The notes: generated by a model from the sequence alone, not told the origin. Numbered from the stretch's first letter, positions 35,640-46,535 are shown. The stretch is DNA of 64,000 bases from Gonatopus flavifemur (GCA_018340375.1 JAFFJZ010000029.1:2604001-2668000), one strand, 5' to 3'. Numbers and translations: made by a program.

Positions 35640-36560
35640 TAACACCGGTGTGAGTTTTGTGATGTGGTAAAATCCTGAATCCTGATTCCTCTTTCCTGTT
35701 TGTATTTTGAAAATCGAATTTGATATCTTATCTATAATCTTAAATGGTCCAATCTTTGAGCTATCTAATTTTCTTCTGTTAAGCTTGTTTCCATTATCAA
35801 TATATACCGAATCTCCTGTTGTGAAGTCATGTCTTCTTCTATTTTTATCGTATAATTTCTTATTATAATCATGAGATTTTAATGATCTCTCCGATGCTTT
35901 TTCTTTATCTTCTATCCATTTTTCCCTATCTTTGATTGTAATTCTATTGGTAGTAAATCCGTGTTCGTACAATTTAATAAATACCTTGGTGTAAAGCCAG
36001 TGACTGTATGTTTTGTAATATTATATTTATCTACACACTCTCTCGCTATTGTTGTCCAAGCTCTATTTTCGCTTTCTTCATTACTTTTACACCTCATTTT
36101 GTTCACTAAAGTTTGGTTTAGCCTTTCATTCAATCCGTTTGGGAATGGCGAATCTATTGCAGTGAAAAGTAATGTAATATCTTTATTGTCCAGAGATTCT
36201 TGAAATTCTTTTGACTTCATTTCCGGATATTGGTCTGTTAATATCGTCCCAATGTCTTCTGTTTCTGATATCTGTTTTGCTAATTTGATAAATTCCTGTG
36301 CATTTTGATGTTTTGATGTTGAAATCGTTGCATATCTAGTGTAGTGGTCAATCACCAATCGTATCTATCGACATAATCTCAAAAGGTCTAGTTGCTGGTC
36401 CAAGATGAGATCATAATCCAATTTTCCCCTGTACCCTTGATTTGTTCCTTGTACATATTTTACAATTTTTACAGATTTTTTTTATGTTCTCTATCAAATT
36501 CTTTGCCGTGTAGTGCGGACATATTCCGTTCATTGTTTGTCTTATGCCAATATGACACCA
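35640..36560 (-). pseudogene. pol: Pol: integrase (frameshifted)
   Basis: CKNCKICTRNK near 36460 is the end of the HHCC finger; FEIMSIDT the first catalytic aspartate, followed by a frame change; MVIDHYTRYA, ILTDQYPEMKSKEF (second aspartate) and SPFPNGLNERLNQTLVNKM (glutamate) are in 36358-35912; a further shift leads to the C-terminal domain in 35972-35640 (GDSVYIDN, KIGPFKIIDKI). The last residues of the open frame are CMC-transposase DNA read backwards. Confidence 0.85.
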
Positions 36561-36580
36561 TTCATAATGTGTTTCTTTCA

Positions 36581-37273
36581 TCAATCGTAGCTTAAGGTTT
36601 CGTAGAGAATTATTTTTTTTTTTTTCTTACCTCTTTTGTAAAATATTTCATTCTCTTGTTCTATACTTTTATGTCTCTTATTTATCACTCTATTGTTCCT
36701 CTGGTCCATTTTTATATCGTTCACGCTTATCAAGTTAACTACCTTCAGTTTTTCATCTATATTTTCTTCTGAGTCTAAAACAGGATTTCTGCTCAAACAA
36801 TCTGCTTTAATATTATTTTTTCCTGGTATATATTCTATTGTGAAATCATATTGCGATGAATAATACGTCAAATCGCCCAGTGCTTCGTCTGTTCTCGACT
36901 TAATATTCAGGTTTTCTAATGGTTTGTGATCCGAGTACACTTCGAATTTTCGTCCAATCAGCCAGTGTTGCCAGTATTTTACCGCTTCTTTTATAGCTAT
37001 ACACTCTAAATAAATAGCTTTTTTCTTCTTTTGCGCTTCATTTAGTTTCTTTGAGAAGTACGCAATAGGTTCTTCTTCTCCGTTTGCCTGCACCTGTTTT
37101 AATATTGCGCCTATACCTTCTATCGATGCGTCTGTGTATATTTTTATAGGTAGGTTCCTATCAAAAATTTCTAACACTGGCCAAGAACACGGTAGTTTTT
37201 TCAACCCTACAAACGATATTTCACACTCTTCGGACCATTCAAATTTAACATCTTTCCTTAGCAGTCTATGCAA
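36581..37273 (-). pseudogene. pol: Pol: RNase H region
   Basis: Motifs IYTDASIEGIGAIL, AIYLECIAIKEAVKYW and VYSDHKPLENLN are the RNase H active-site strands; GKNNIKADCLSRNP ends the domain. A lysine run (KKKKKK near 36620) from an A-tract precedes the break to integrase. Confidence 0.88.
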
Positions 37274-37330
37274 TGGATCTAGTATTATCGAACTTCTTGG
37301 GATGTATTCGTGATAAAAATTAATCTTTCC

Positions 37331-38620
37331 TCAAAATTGTCTAACATTTTTCTGAGATTTTGGAGTTGGAAATTTTTTTATCGAGATTGAATTATCTTGT
37401 ATAGGTTGTACTGTGTTATTTCCAATTATGTGTTCTAAATATTTTACCGATCTCGATGCAAAAGTACATTTTTTTAATTTCAATCTGAATCCTTCTTGTA
37501 TGATTGCATCCAATGCCTGTTCTATATGTATTGAATGCTCTTCAAAAGTCTTTGAGAAAATCAAGCAATCATTTATGTAGTTTTCTGTAAAATCTTCTAA
37601 TCCATATTTTCTCATTATATTTGATAAAATCCTTCGAAATCCTGCTGGCGAAGTTTTCAGGCCGAACGGCAAACATGTCCATTGATAGTGTCCATCCTGC
37701 GTAACAAAACCTGTCTTTTTCCTGTCTTCTACCCTCAGTGGTATCGACCAAAAAGCCGAATTTATGTCTAATGTCGTAAAGTATTTACAATTCCTAGCTT
37801 TTGTAATTAAATCTTCTATAAGAGGGAATGGTTGTTCTTGCGGAATAACAATCTCATTCAGATCTCTAAAATCTCTACACAACCTAGTTTTTCCTTCATC
37901 TTTTTTATACGCCAATGTCACTAGTGATGCAAAAGGGCTATACAAATCTTCAATCATATTTCTTTCTAAAAGTTCCGCTATTTGGTTCTCGATTTTTCTT
38001 CTATCTTCAAATGAACATGTATGAGGCCGTTTGCTCCAATATTTATCCATTTTGAATTCAATTCTTGCTTCATAATTCTTTACCACTCCAATATCATATT
38101 TATCTCTCGCAAATATCGTTTCATATTTATCAATTAATCTTTCTATTCTCAATCGTTTCGATTCCTCTAAATGTCTTATTTTTGCTTCAAATTCCTCCTC
38201 TTGTATGTATTCATTTAAATTAACAGAATAGTTTTGAATAATATTATCCGTTTCCTTTTTATTCCCTGCGTTATCTTTATCTTCTTTCTTCTGTGCAATT
38301 CTTAGGTTTTCATCTTGAATTAGTTTGAATTTCTTTATCATATCCAAACCGATTAGGAAATCTTCAAACTCATCGTTATTTATTATAAATACATTTGCCT
38401 CATCTTCTATGTCTAAAATTTTTATCTTCATTTTTATCAATCCATTTGTATTTCTCACACCATTAACCGTTTTGATTGATATTTTGTTTGTACCTTCCTT
38501 CTCACTCATTAACTTAATCCACTTTGCATTGATTATTGATATTTGAGATCCAGAATCATATGTACCGTCTATTTTGATTTTATCATCTAATAGCATTTCA
38601 ACTTTAATTAATGGTGTGAC
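37331..38620 (-). pseudogene. pol: Pol: protease and reverse transcriptase with mutated YxDD box
   Basis: Protease motif DSGSQISII lies near 38550. RT motifs: CRDFRDLNEIVIPQEQPFPL, YFTTLDINSAFWSIPLR, TCLPFGLKTSPAGFRR. The catalytic box reads YIND instead of YxDD: the codon is AAT where GAT is expected (minus strand, near 37577), so the polymerase would be inactive. The frame closes at 37331 with KNVRQF, a few residues short of the usual FLGL and connected by a frameshift to the RNase H part. Confidence 0.88.
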
Positions 38621-39108
38621 TACTCGTTTTTTGTTTCTATAACTAGGTCTACTTCCAATACAGAATTGTTTTTCATTTCGATGTTTTTTTTTATATCAAA
38701 GTTCCTATCTTCGTTTTTATTTCAACATCTTTCTACTGGATGATATCTTTCCTTATACCCCATATTCTCACATATTTTACATGGTTGCTTTTCGACATAT
38801 TTCTTTTTTTCTTCTATCTAACCATTGTTTGTTCCGTAGAAATTTTTCTTTTCCATCAGGTTTTCAGTTTCTTTTATTTTTTTGAAAAGTTCAGTGGTAT
38901 CCGTCACTTCTTCTTTATTTATTTTATCCGCGATGAATTCTGGCAATCCTGTAATAATAATTGCTATCAATGATCCCTTGTCCATCGTATTATTCACATC
39001 TAATAATAATCTTTCCTTCCTTATGGCGTAATCTATTAATAATCCTTCTTTGTATTTGTATTTAAGGGCATATCTCCAAGAATTCCATCCTGCATCCGCA
39101 AATGTTTC

Positions 39109-40243
39109 GGTATTCTTGTCGTATGCGGTCTACCGGAGACTGGTGGTCTACCAGAGTAGACCGCATACTGCCCCACATAGGGTTGCAGTATGCGGTCTAC
39201 TGCGGTAGACCGCAAGGTGCTTACTATATGCTTCTTGTATGAGGTCTACCCTAAATAGAATGCATACGACAACGGTGACGGTTGCAGTATGAGGTCTACC
39301 TGGGCAGACCGCAAGGTGCTTCCGTAACGACTGTTGTATGGGGTCTACCGTGAGAAAGCGGCAAAGCATAGGAAAAGAAGCTGGCAAGTAGTTCAGAAAA
39401 CCAACTGCAAGAACTGAAATGAAAACTACTGGACACATTTCATCGGCTACTGGACACGTATTCCAAACACGACTGCTATAATCCACAACCGAACTGATAC
39501 CTGACTCTCACTTCATTCAAAAGAGACTAACGGTTTGTGATAAAAATTCTTCACACGCACACGTACGCACATACACGTAGTTGTCGAAAATTCACTGAAT
39601 ACACGCGCGTACGTTTCCTACATATTCACTGTTTCATTCATAACGTCGTGGGATTCCAGGTACTTCTTGTACCAACACTTTAATGTACAATGTGCTGCCA
39701 TTCAGTTCGTAGATAACGTTATTCTTTCTCTTTTTCTCTTTCATTCATTTTCATTTCTGTGGAACATTTTCTTTTCACTATTCCTCTCATTCTCCTGCTC
39801 AACTCAAATTTCAGCAAGGTTCGGTGCTTCCACATAAGTACCAGACTGTTATTTCTCTGCATTTTTACCTGCACTCGAACCGCTTTTCATTACGCATGCT
39901 GCAGTTTATCGAGATCGTTTCCCACCCATCGGGGTAGACCGCATAATACAATCCTTACCCTTATCGTATGCACTCTGCTCAGGGTAGACCCCATAAAAGA
40001 AGCATATAGTGAGCAGCTTGCGGTCTACCGGGGTAGACCGCATACGACAATCCAAGGACCTACGTAGACCGCATACGACCAGCGTTGCCAGTATTCCCTA
40101 GAAAAATCTCCAGCATCTGATGATTGGTCATTTCTTGTACAACCGGCCAATCATATTCCCAATTTGGAAAGAAATGACCAATGCCAAAAAATCTGAAGAT
40201 TTTCCTAGGGAATACTGGCATCACTGCATACGACGAGAATACC
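39109..40243. mobile_element. 1,135-bp inverted-repeat element made of GCGGTCTACC words
   Basis: Left end GGTATTCTTGTCGTATGCGG mirrors the right end GCATACGACGAGAATACC. Flanks are 8-base direct repeats with one difference, AATGTTTC (39101-39108) and AATGTTCC (40244-40251), and removal of one copy plus the element restores an open gag frame. Both ends are filled with inverted and direct copies of TATGCGGTCTACC (39118-39360, 39930-40080). 39540-39900 is unrelated unique sequence. A second palindrome (40083-40222) is nested near the right end. Confidence 0.85.
40083..40222. mobile_element. 140-bp palindromic MITE nested in 39109-40243
   Basis: Left arm GTTGCCAGTATTCCCTAG mirrors right arm CTAGGGAATACTGGCATC; internal GGTCATTTCTT and AAGAAATGACC also pair. 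Confidence 0.8.
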
Positions 40244-40974
40244 AATGTTCCTATAAATTTATGTTTCCATTCTGCCCAATTGTCTCCATTACCTAATATC
40301 TCCATCGTAGCATAATACCAGTCCATGCAAGATTTATCTGAAAACAATCTCAATATCTCAATCACTACATCTTCTTCTGTGATTTCAAATCTAATACATT
40401 CTTTTTGAAACACATCTATCCATTGGTTGGCATTCGCTGTTTTACTAGAAAATTTTTCTAATGAAAATTTTTCAGAAATATTTTTCAAATTTTTTTGATT
40501 TCCTGTTTTATTATTCAATTTTAATACCTGTTCCATCAATTGCATCAATCCATTTGGTTTTCCCACATGTGTTTGTTGTGTATCAGCCACTTCATCTAAG
40601 AAATGATCTTTAAATCTCATATTGCCTGCTTCGTCTATATATGTATCTTCCAATTCTTCCGTTAATATTATCCAAACTTTCTTCTTAACATTTCTCTTCA
40701 AAACACTCTTCAACTTGCCGTATATCTCTGTGTTCTTTAGTACTGTGTGTAGAGATATGTGTTGTAATTCTCCAGGCAAAACGAATCTCTCTCCATTTTC
40801 TGTTGTTATTGACGTCACCAATGTAATGTTTGTTTTTGGATCTGCCGGGGACGCTTGACTCTGAATTCAAATTGTAGCTTACCCATCTTCTTTTCCTTCT
40901 TTTAAGACAAAATTGTCGTTTTGTGAGATGGTTATCCAATATTCAATAAACGTGATAGATAGACCCAATTTCGT

Positions 40975-41288
40975 TGCTAAAAATGAAGATTTATTTAATT
41001 ATCAACTGATATTTACAACATTATTTACACAATCTATCATTACCTTTCCTCAAAATAAAGAAACGACAATTGAAGTCTATTTTCTATCCTTCTGTTCAAC
41101 CCACTCTATTCTTCAATCACACACTTTATTCCTTTTATGTTGACTTCCCATCTGTGCATTTATGTCTTTCGCTCTGTTCATGTTCTTACACTCGGGCTCT
41201 CACTTGATCACTCTCAAATCTTGCCAATCATTCTTCCTGCTATTCCCTCTGGTGAGGCATAATCAAAGGTCGCGCGAGGCAGGAGCGC
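40975..41288 (-). mobile_element. Probable 5' LTR of the minus-strand gypsy element
   Basis: On the plus strand it starts TGCTAAAAATG and ends GCGCGGCA. Next to it, on the minus strand, is TTGGGTCTATC, a possible primer site. With no second LTR to compare, the ends are estimates. Confidence 0.4.
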
Positions 41289-41655
41289 GGCAAATTCAAC
41301 TAAAGGAAGTATATTCTCTTTACATATATAACAGAATTGTGATCAATGGGTGCCTATATGCATCTTGTGAAACAGTTTCTAAGAGCGCAAATAATTCTTT
41401 TGCAATTTTAAATGATGGAACAATAATTCAAATGCAGCCATTTATTGTAGATTTTGAAAATAACCGTGAATTATGTCTTGCTAGCGTGATAGAAACAAGA
41501 GGCCTTTTTGAACGATCACAAAATAATTTAAGGATGATTATATCTTTAGAATAGACAGACGTAGTAATTGATACGAACATGATACATATGCCTTGCGTTC
41601 TTATAAAGACTGGCAATCAATCATATATTTCTGTATTACCATACGTAAGTTATTG
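41285..41655 (+). pseudogene. CMC transposase, C-terminal part
   Basis: The frame QIQLKEVYSLYIYNRIVING, then NNSFAILNDGTIIQMQPFIV, then (past a TAG at 41552) HMPCVLIKTGNQSYISVLP matches the C-terminal region expected after the portion that ends at 35625 (a Y-N-R ... N-S ... L-N-D-G arrangement). It sits directly beyond the right edge of the gypsy element, so the two parts are the halves of one gene split by that insertion. The upstream part of the open frame (41162-41280) is retroelement sequence. Confidence 0.6.
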
Positions 41656-41940
41656 TTAAAAGAATTTGGACATATTTTTCATGATTATGATTTAGATTAT
41701 GGCTGTGGGCTACACTGAGAAAAATATCCAAACTGAACTCGCGCTCATCTTCATTTTATACTTACATTGTCTGCATTATTATCATCACAGCTATTCTCCA
41801 TAGTTAGCTCAATAGCCACGTGGCTGCACTGCAACTGAAAACTGGACTTGGGCTCTATTTCAGCCACGGAGGGAGATATGAGGAGACACATCTCTTACGG
41901 GATTCGATCGAAAAAGTGGCACATTTTTTTGAGAAATAAT

Positions 41941-42063
41941 ACAAGTCAAATATCGCCACTCGTGGCGCTGTTGTTTCAAGTAATACGACGAAAATATACA
42001 TTATATATATTTTCGTCGTATTACCTGAAACAACAGCGCCATGAGTGGCGATATTTGACTTGT
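41941..42063. repeat. Near-perfect 58-bp-arm hairpin
   Basis: 41941-41998 (ACAAGTCAAATATCGCCACT onward) and 42006-42063 (ending AGTGGCGATATTTGACTTGT) are complementary with only two or three differences and a 7-base loop. RNA from either strand would fold into a long stem. Probably a MITE; a hairpin-siRNA or miRNA-like precursor is possible. Confidence 0.9.
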
Positions 42064-42134
42064 TTTATATCCCAAAACAATATGCCAGGTTAGTTATACG
42101 AAGATTGTTCTCCTCCCTAATCTTACTTCGTGAT

Positions 42135-42718
42135 TTCAGATATGACCTTGAAGACATCGGCCGAATTCTATCGGCCAACTACTGTAAATTTTCATGTAAC
42201 GATGGTACAGTATTTTTCGTCATAGGAATAGTGATGTCGCGATATTATCGTCGAAATTGAGAAATAATCGATTATCTCAATTCTTACACGTTCCTATTCA
42301 ACGCATGGATCTTTGATTATTCACAATATCAAACGGAATAATGGATCATCTTTTACACAAAATAACCCAAGATATGCTCACATTATCGTAATGATAATAA
42401 TCGATATATCGTAACGATACTGGAAGCGTATCTTGGCTTATTTTGTGTACAAGACCAAGATGATCCATTATTCCGTTTTATCATGTGCACAGTCAAAGAT
42501 CCATGAGTTGAATGTTCCATAGGAACGTGTATAAATTAGGGTGATCGATTATTTCTCAATTATCGACGATAATAACACGGCATCACTGCACAGAAACCGA
42601 TTGAGTATTTCCCAATTCTTCATTTGACCCGCCCAAATTTTCCACCAAATGGTCCTTTAAAAAATTACAGCAGTCGGCCGATAGATTTTCCGCCGATGTC
42701 TTCAGGGTCATATTTCAG
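42135..42718. mobile_element. Nested pair of palindromic elements
   Basis: Outer arms: ATATGACCTTGAAGACATCG (left, 42139) against CGATGTCTTCAGGGTCATAT (right), plus ATCGGCC blocks. Inner element 42230-42587: AGTGATGTCGCGATATTATC against the complement of GATAATAACACGGCATCACT, with pairing that continues for ~160 bases (ACGTTCCTAT, GGATCTTTGA, CGGAATAATGGATCATCTT). The inner part is rich in ATCGATTATC words. Confidence 0.8.
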
Positions 42719-43036
42719 CTCCAACTTTCCTCTCATTGTCGGTATACCCAATCTTCATATTCTCGATAAGCAAAAAAAATGTCCTGATGCTTGGTTTTTG
42801 TTCGAATTGTTCAATGGTTTGATCCATTTTCCTCCATTATTAGAGAAATCAAATTCCTCTTATTCATGGAAAGGATTAAAAATTCATCAACGTTGTTCTC
42901 TATCCCACAGTATGTTATCAACGTTGGCAGGACGCTGCGTTGTCAAGAATATGCACAATCGAGAACTATTGTAATTTTTCTCATTTTATTAATTTTTTTA
43001 ATGCCAATCTGTATTTCTTATTTATACTTTCACAGA

Positions 43037-43138
43037 TACCCCAAGAAAACGCAAACCTTCAGGAACGTTCATTGAATGTTCCTGGACGTTTGCAGACTTT
43101 CCTTGAACATTTCTGGAAGTTTGTGCTCTCCTAGGGTA
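43037..43138. mobile_element. MITE, family B (GAACGTTC words), copy 1
   Basis: TACCCCAAGAAAACGCAAAC on the left pairs with GTTTGTGCTCTCCTAGGGTA on the right; the inside is CTTCAGGAACGTTCATTGAA and similar words. A second copy is at 56205-56306. TA flanks the CCCC/GGGG ends. Confidence 0.75.
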
Positions 43139-43319
43139 AGTATCTGATGTATAATGTTATTGTATTACATTGATTGTATATTCTATAAGCACTATTTTAT
43201 CATTATTCTCCTGAAGATGTACCTTTGGATTATAAATAAATGAATATATATATATATATATGATTTTCTCTGCATGTATGCCTACTCTTACAACCTTATA
43301 CCCCGTGTAAAACTTCCTG

Positions 43320-43760
43320 GCCTCCGCCAACGCTGAAAATAGCATATAGCATATGGTGCAACGCTGATTGCCAACTCTTGACAATCTATGTATACTCAAT
43401 GTTGGTTGGAACATGATAAAATGATGTACCATTGTTGGTGATTGGTGAATTTGTGTTGTGATTTTACGGTTGTCTGAGCATTGATTCAAGCCCAAGGCAA
43501 GCTATCGCTAATCCTCGGCCCAACATAGACGAGACAAAATATGATAGTGTTGCGCCAAGTATTGACGGTAGCGAGGCGCAGTTTTGAATGCGATCATCAG
43601 TCTTGGCCCACGCTTGGCCCAGCATATCGCCAATGTTGGATCTATGTTGGGAAGAAGGATTGGCGGAGCGAAAAATGATGTTATCATTTCACAATTGCGC
43701 CATCCTAATGCCGAAGATCGCCCAATCCTTAGCTATGTTGCGCCGCCATAGAACCAATGG
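43320..43760. repeat. TTGGCCCAACAT/GGCGAT word-rich repeat
   Basis: Words CCAACATTGG, GGCCCAACATAG, TTGGCGATA and GCGCCA recur in both orientations from about 43340 to 43750 (for example CGGCCCAACATAG at 43517 and CCAATGTTGGATC at 43630). No coding potential. Confidence 0.5.
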
Positions 43761-43919
43761 TCAATTTTTTACATGAGACGTGTCTAAGAATATTGAAGAC
43801 GTTTCGGAACATTGTTAATGCATTTTTATTCTCAAGGACCATAAGGAATTGGCTGTTTTTACGGGATGATCAACAAATTATGCGACATCCCCACCTGATC
43901 AAACATGTAATATCCCAAC

Positions 43920-44199
43920 CATGAAGAATAGAGGAAAGGAGTACGATCGCAGTACTTTTGAAGTGCCCCTGGAAACGTAGCTTAGATAGGCCTCGCAATT
44001 GGCGCTGTCGTACGTGTTTACCAGTATGTACTGCTGAGTCACCATGGAAACGAAGTGTTTAACCAATTAGTCTCCGGTTCTGACTGTGGCGAGCGCCATC
44101 AAATGTGAAAGAATTGAAACTACCTAGAACCCAATTTTTTGCCACTTTCCGTTGGAGAAAATGTACCTCGATCGTACTCCTTTTCTCTATTCTCCATGA
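43920..44199. mobile_element. 280-bp MITE with GAATAGAGAAAAGGAGTACG termini
   Basis: Left CATGAAGAATAGAGGAAAGG mirrors right CCTTTTCTCTATTCTCCATG and pairing continues through AGTACGATCG. The interior (CGCAATTGGCGCTGTCGTAC, GGCGAGCGCCATC) is less symmetric. Confidence 0.8.
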
Positions 44200-44308
44200 C
44201 CTCAACTAACATTTAGAAATCTTCGAAATGTCTTGCGAAGACTTCTATACGATATCTTAGAGAAGTCTTAGCCAGACATCTTAAAGATTTCTTGATATTA
44301 GTTGGGAT
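44200..44308. mobile_element. Short palindrome of AAGTCTT words
   Basis: CAACTAACATTTAGAAATCT on the left pairs with AGATTTCTTGATATTAGTTG on the right; inside are GAAGACTTC and AAGTCTTA repeats. Confidence 0.65.
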
Positions 44309-44318
44309 TATTGTACGG

Positions 44319-44420
44319 TACAGTCTCATTATAAGCACTATTTGCGTCTTTTTCTTACACAAGATTAGATACTGAGTGGAACAAGGACACAGACAGTGCT
44401 TATAAGAATACTCTACTGTA
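44319..44420. mobile_element. 102-bp pogo-like MITE with TA flanks
   Basis: TACAGTCTCATTATAAGCAC pairs with GTGCTTATAAGAATACTCTACTGTA; the CAGT start and TA flanks suit a Tc1/pogo-type MITE. Confidence 0.7.
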
Positions 44421-44435
44421 TTTCAATAAAGATTT

Positions 44436-44522
44436 CCCATACAGCACATCAGATCATAAAGAGCTCATAGAGATCTAATCGAGATCTTCACCAGCTCTTT
44501 CTGATCTAATGTGTTGTATGGG
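44436..44522. mobile_element. 87-bp palindrome of AGATCT words
   Basis: CCCATACAGCACATCAGATC pairs with GATCTAATGTGTTGTATGGG; AGAGCTC and AGATCTAATC words fill the middle. Confidence 0.8.
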
Positions 44523-44619
44523 TTGGGTCAATCTTTATCGGTCCAAAGAAGTTTTTTTAGATGTGAATTGCTATGAATTCAAAAATATTGCTGGAAGTTA
44601 TGGCACGCATATGTGCTGG

Positions 44620-45060
44620 TACACTGGAACAAATAAACATCACTGTGCAGCGTCCAAACAGCGATAATCCAAAAGAAATTTAAAATTAGTCATCGCTCGG
44701 TGCTCATCAAATATCAAATATTTGCGTTCAGAACATATTCAGTAATGTCTTGGATGCGAATATAAAACTACACTGAGAAAATTGTATGGTTGTTTCAACC
44801 AACTGTATGGCTGTGTTCGGCTCACCCCAAAGTTATGGCTGCTCGAACGATAAATTTAGTTGTCACAACCGAATTTCTGGTTCAGGTAGCCATAACGTTG
44901 GGGTGAGTCAAATCCAGCCATATGGTTGGTTAAAACAACTATACTATTTTTTCCTTGTATAGTTAATGTCCAACGAGCACTGAGTGTCGGCTAATTCTGA
45001 ATTTCCTTTGGATCATCACTGCTTGGACGCTGCACTGTAATGTTTATCTTTCTCAGTGTA
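44620..45060. mobile_element. 441-bp MITE with TACACTGG/CAGTGTA ends and nested MITE
   Basis: Left TACACTGGAACAAATAAACA and GCAGCGTCCAAACAGCGATA pair with TGCTTGGACGCTGCACTG and TTATCTTTCTCAGTGTA on the right. Nested at 44769-44962 is a second element, CTACACTGAGAAAATTGTAT against ATACTATTTTTTCCTTGTAT, filled with TATGGCTG/CAGCCATA words. The CACTG start is the type used by CMC elements, so these may be moved by a CMC transposase such as that at 33650-41655. Confidence 0.75.
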
Positions 45061-45339
45061 GTCCTTGAAGAATCAAAGCAAGGGTGAGAATTCTCTGAGA
45101 ATATCACAAATAAACTTGGCGTTCCTTGCGTCAAGCATTTCCTAATTGATCGGAAGCAGTCCTATTTGCATATATTTTGAATACATGATGATATTCGTAT
45201 GTATAGTGTTTTAGCAAATCCATATCATATCTGAGATATGATATGTTCGTTGGAACACGGAAATTCATTCATTTGTATTTTATTAAAGTCCGATTTTGAT
45301 CTGCGATCGCACTTGGATACCAGATTGAGGAAGAAATTT

Positions 45340-45780
45340 AAATACCCACCTGGAATTTGGTTTTTGAATAATTTCAATTATGATCTATGATTCTATCTCA
45401 ATTCCCAGATGGGAATTCAACTGGGATGCCCATATGCGATTCCATGCGAATACCCAGATGGAAATTCAAGTACCCACCTGGGATACAAACCCACGAGTCC
45501 ATTTGAAAATTCCATCTAGGTTTCCACATGGAATCCCACTAAAAAATCCCATCTAAAAACCAAGGTCAATTTCTCACATGGGATCCCAGATGTTATTCTA
45601 AATGGATTTCCATCTGGAATTCCAGCTGTCGTTTTTTGACAGGGTATACCGGACGTTTGTACAGCCCCGGAATGTCTATGCGACATTTTTAAAACGTCCT
45701 GGAACATTTTTTGAACGTTCTTTTTGTGACCAAGTACGTTTTCTGAACGTCCGAAGAACGTCTCAGTGCTGTCTGGGATA
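45340..45780. repeat. Two word-type repeats: CCCATCTGGGAATTC then GAACGTCC
   Basis: 45350-45630 is filled with CCCACCTGG, CCCAGATGG, GGGATCCCA and GAATTCCA variants in both orientations. 45645-45780 is filled with GGACGT, AACGTCC and GAACGTT variants ending near CAGTGCTGTCTGGGA. No coding potential; exact element ends not clear. Confidence 0.55.
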
Positions 45781-45889
45781 TTTCTTCGTCCCATTCAACT
45801 ACCATAAATTCTTTCGAAGTAAATTTCAGAGAAATGAATTGATGAAAATGCACATATTTATTTTTGTTTGACAATTGATACTATTTTAC

Positions 45890-46535
45890 AGTAATCCTAT
45901 CAGACCTACTCATGGACACCAATGCGTATATGGTATTACCATGGAATAATTCGTTTGACCCTTCCGAAGAATCTGGGACAAATAACACTTGTGAAGAAGA
46001 ATCTGTTAATTCCTCAAGGGTCATTAACCTGAAGAATAAAATCAAAACCCTTCAACAAAAAGTGCGTCGTGAACAGGATAAAATATGCACATTAAACAGT
46101 CTTTTACAGGATATGAAAGAACAAGGCTTGTTACATAATGACACCTTACAATTATTCCAAAATGAATTTCAAGGTCTGTCTCTTCAGTTATTCAAGAATC
46201 AAACAGAAAATGAGAAAGTTTTTAGGGCTCATAGAAGAAATGTTGAATTGCTGGGTTATGCTTGGAAGTAACAATATTTATTGTTGAAATAGTTTTACAG
46301 GTTTACATTAAGAATGTGTATTCTCGTATGAACACGCGTACAATCGCTTAGGTATTCTCAGGACACGCATACGCAAAGAGAGAGAAAAAACGTGATGCCC
46401 TGTAGTTGTGGAGCGCGAAAGATTAAATGTTAACTCCAATAAAAGTCAATGCCTGTGGAAAACGATATAACAAAGAAGTGAAGGAATTCGCAGTAACCTT
46501 ACATTATCATTCCCCAAAGGCTCATCACTATTACA
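45890..46535 (+). pseudogene. P-element/THAP9-like transposase, coiled-coil part
   Basis: 45912-46268 encodes an acidic lead and a coiled coil (INLKNKIKTLQQKVRREQDK then LLQDMKEQGLL ... FQNEF) of the kind found after the THAP domain in P-type transposases. About 170 bases on, 46440-46535 reads GKRYNKEVKEFAVTLHYHSPKAHHYY, the conserved block that opens the catalytic half in THAP9-like proteins. No catalytic core follows; a gypsy LTR starts at 47105. The matching C-terminus may be at 61098-62040. Confidence 0.65.

Larger units (their letters stand above)
38740..40940 (-). pseudogene. gag: Gag split by a 1.1-kb inverted-repeat element
   Basis: 40821-40252 has a basic N-terminal block (KSVLKRNVKKKVWIILTEEL), a GKPNGLMQLMEQVLKLNN helix and a capsid-like core (NQWIDVFQKECIRFE, EDVVIEILRLFSDKSCMDWY, WAEWKHKF). 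The frame is interrupted at 40243 and resumes at 39108 with WNSWRYALKYKYKEGLLIDY and IIITGLPEFIADKINKEEV, ending in a CKICENMGYKERYH zinc-knuckle-like segment (about 38770). The resumed part has a stop near 38820. The two pieces are separated by an element with target duplications (see 39109-40243). Confidence 0.75.
35626..41288 (-). mobile_element. Ty3/gypsy retrotransposon inserted in the CMC transposase
   Basis: On the minus strand: probable 5' LTR (40975-41288), gag (40930 to 38740, interrupted by a MITE-like element at 39109-40243), protease and RT (38620-37331), RNase H (37273-36581), integrase (36560-35640). The 3' LTR is absent: pol runs straight into CMC transposase at about 35626, so the copy is truncated. 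Confidence 0.8.

Noticed and set aside
39148..39486. ORF with repeated AVCPGRPHTATV-like units
   Set aside because: Translation of the GCGGTCTACC word repeat; no independent coding evidence.
41162..41284. N-terminal part of a 130-codon ORF
   Set aside because: It is LTR sequence of the minus-strand gypsy element read through by chance into the CMC C-terminus.
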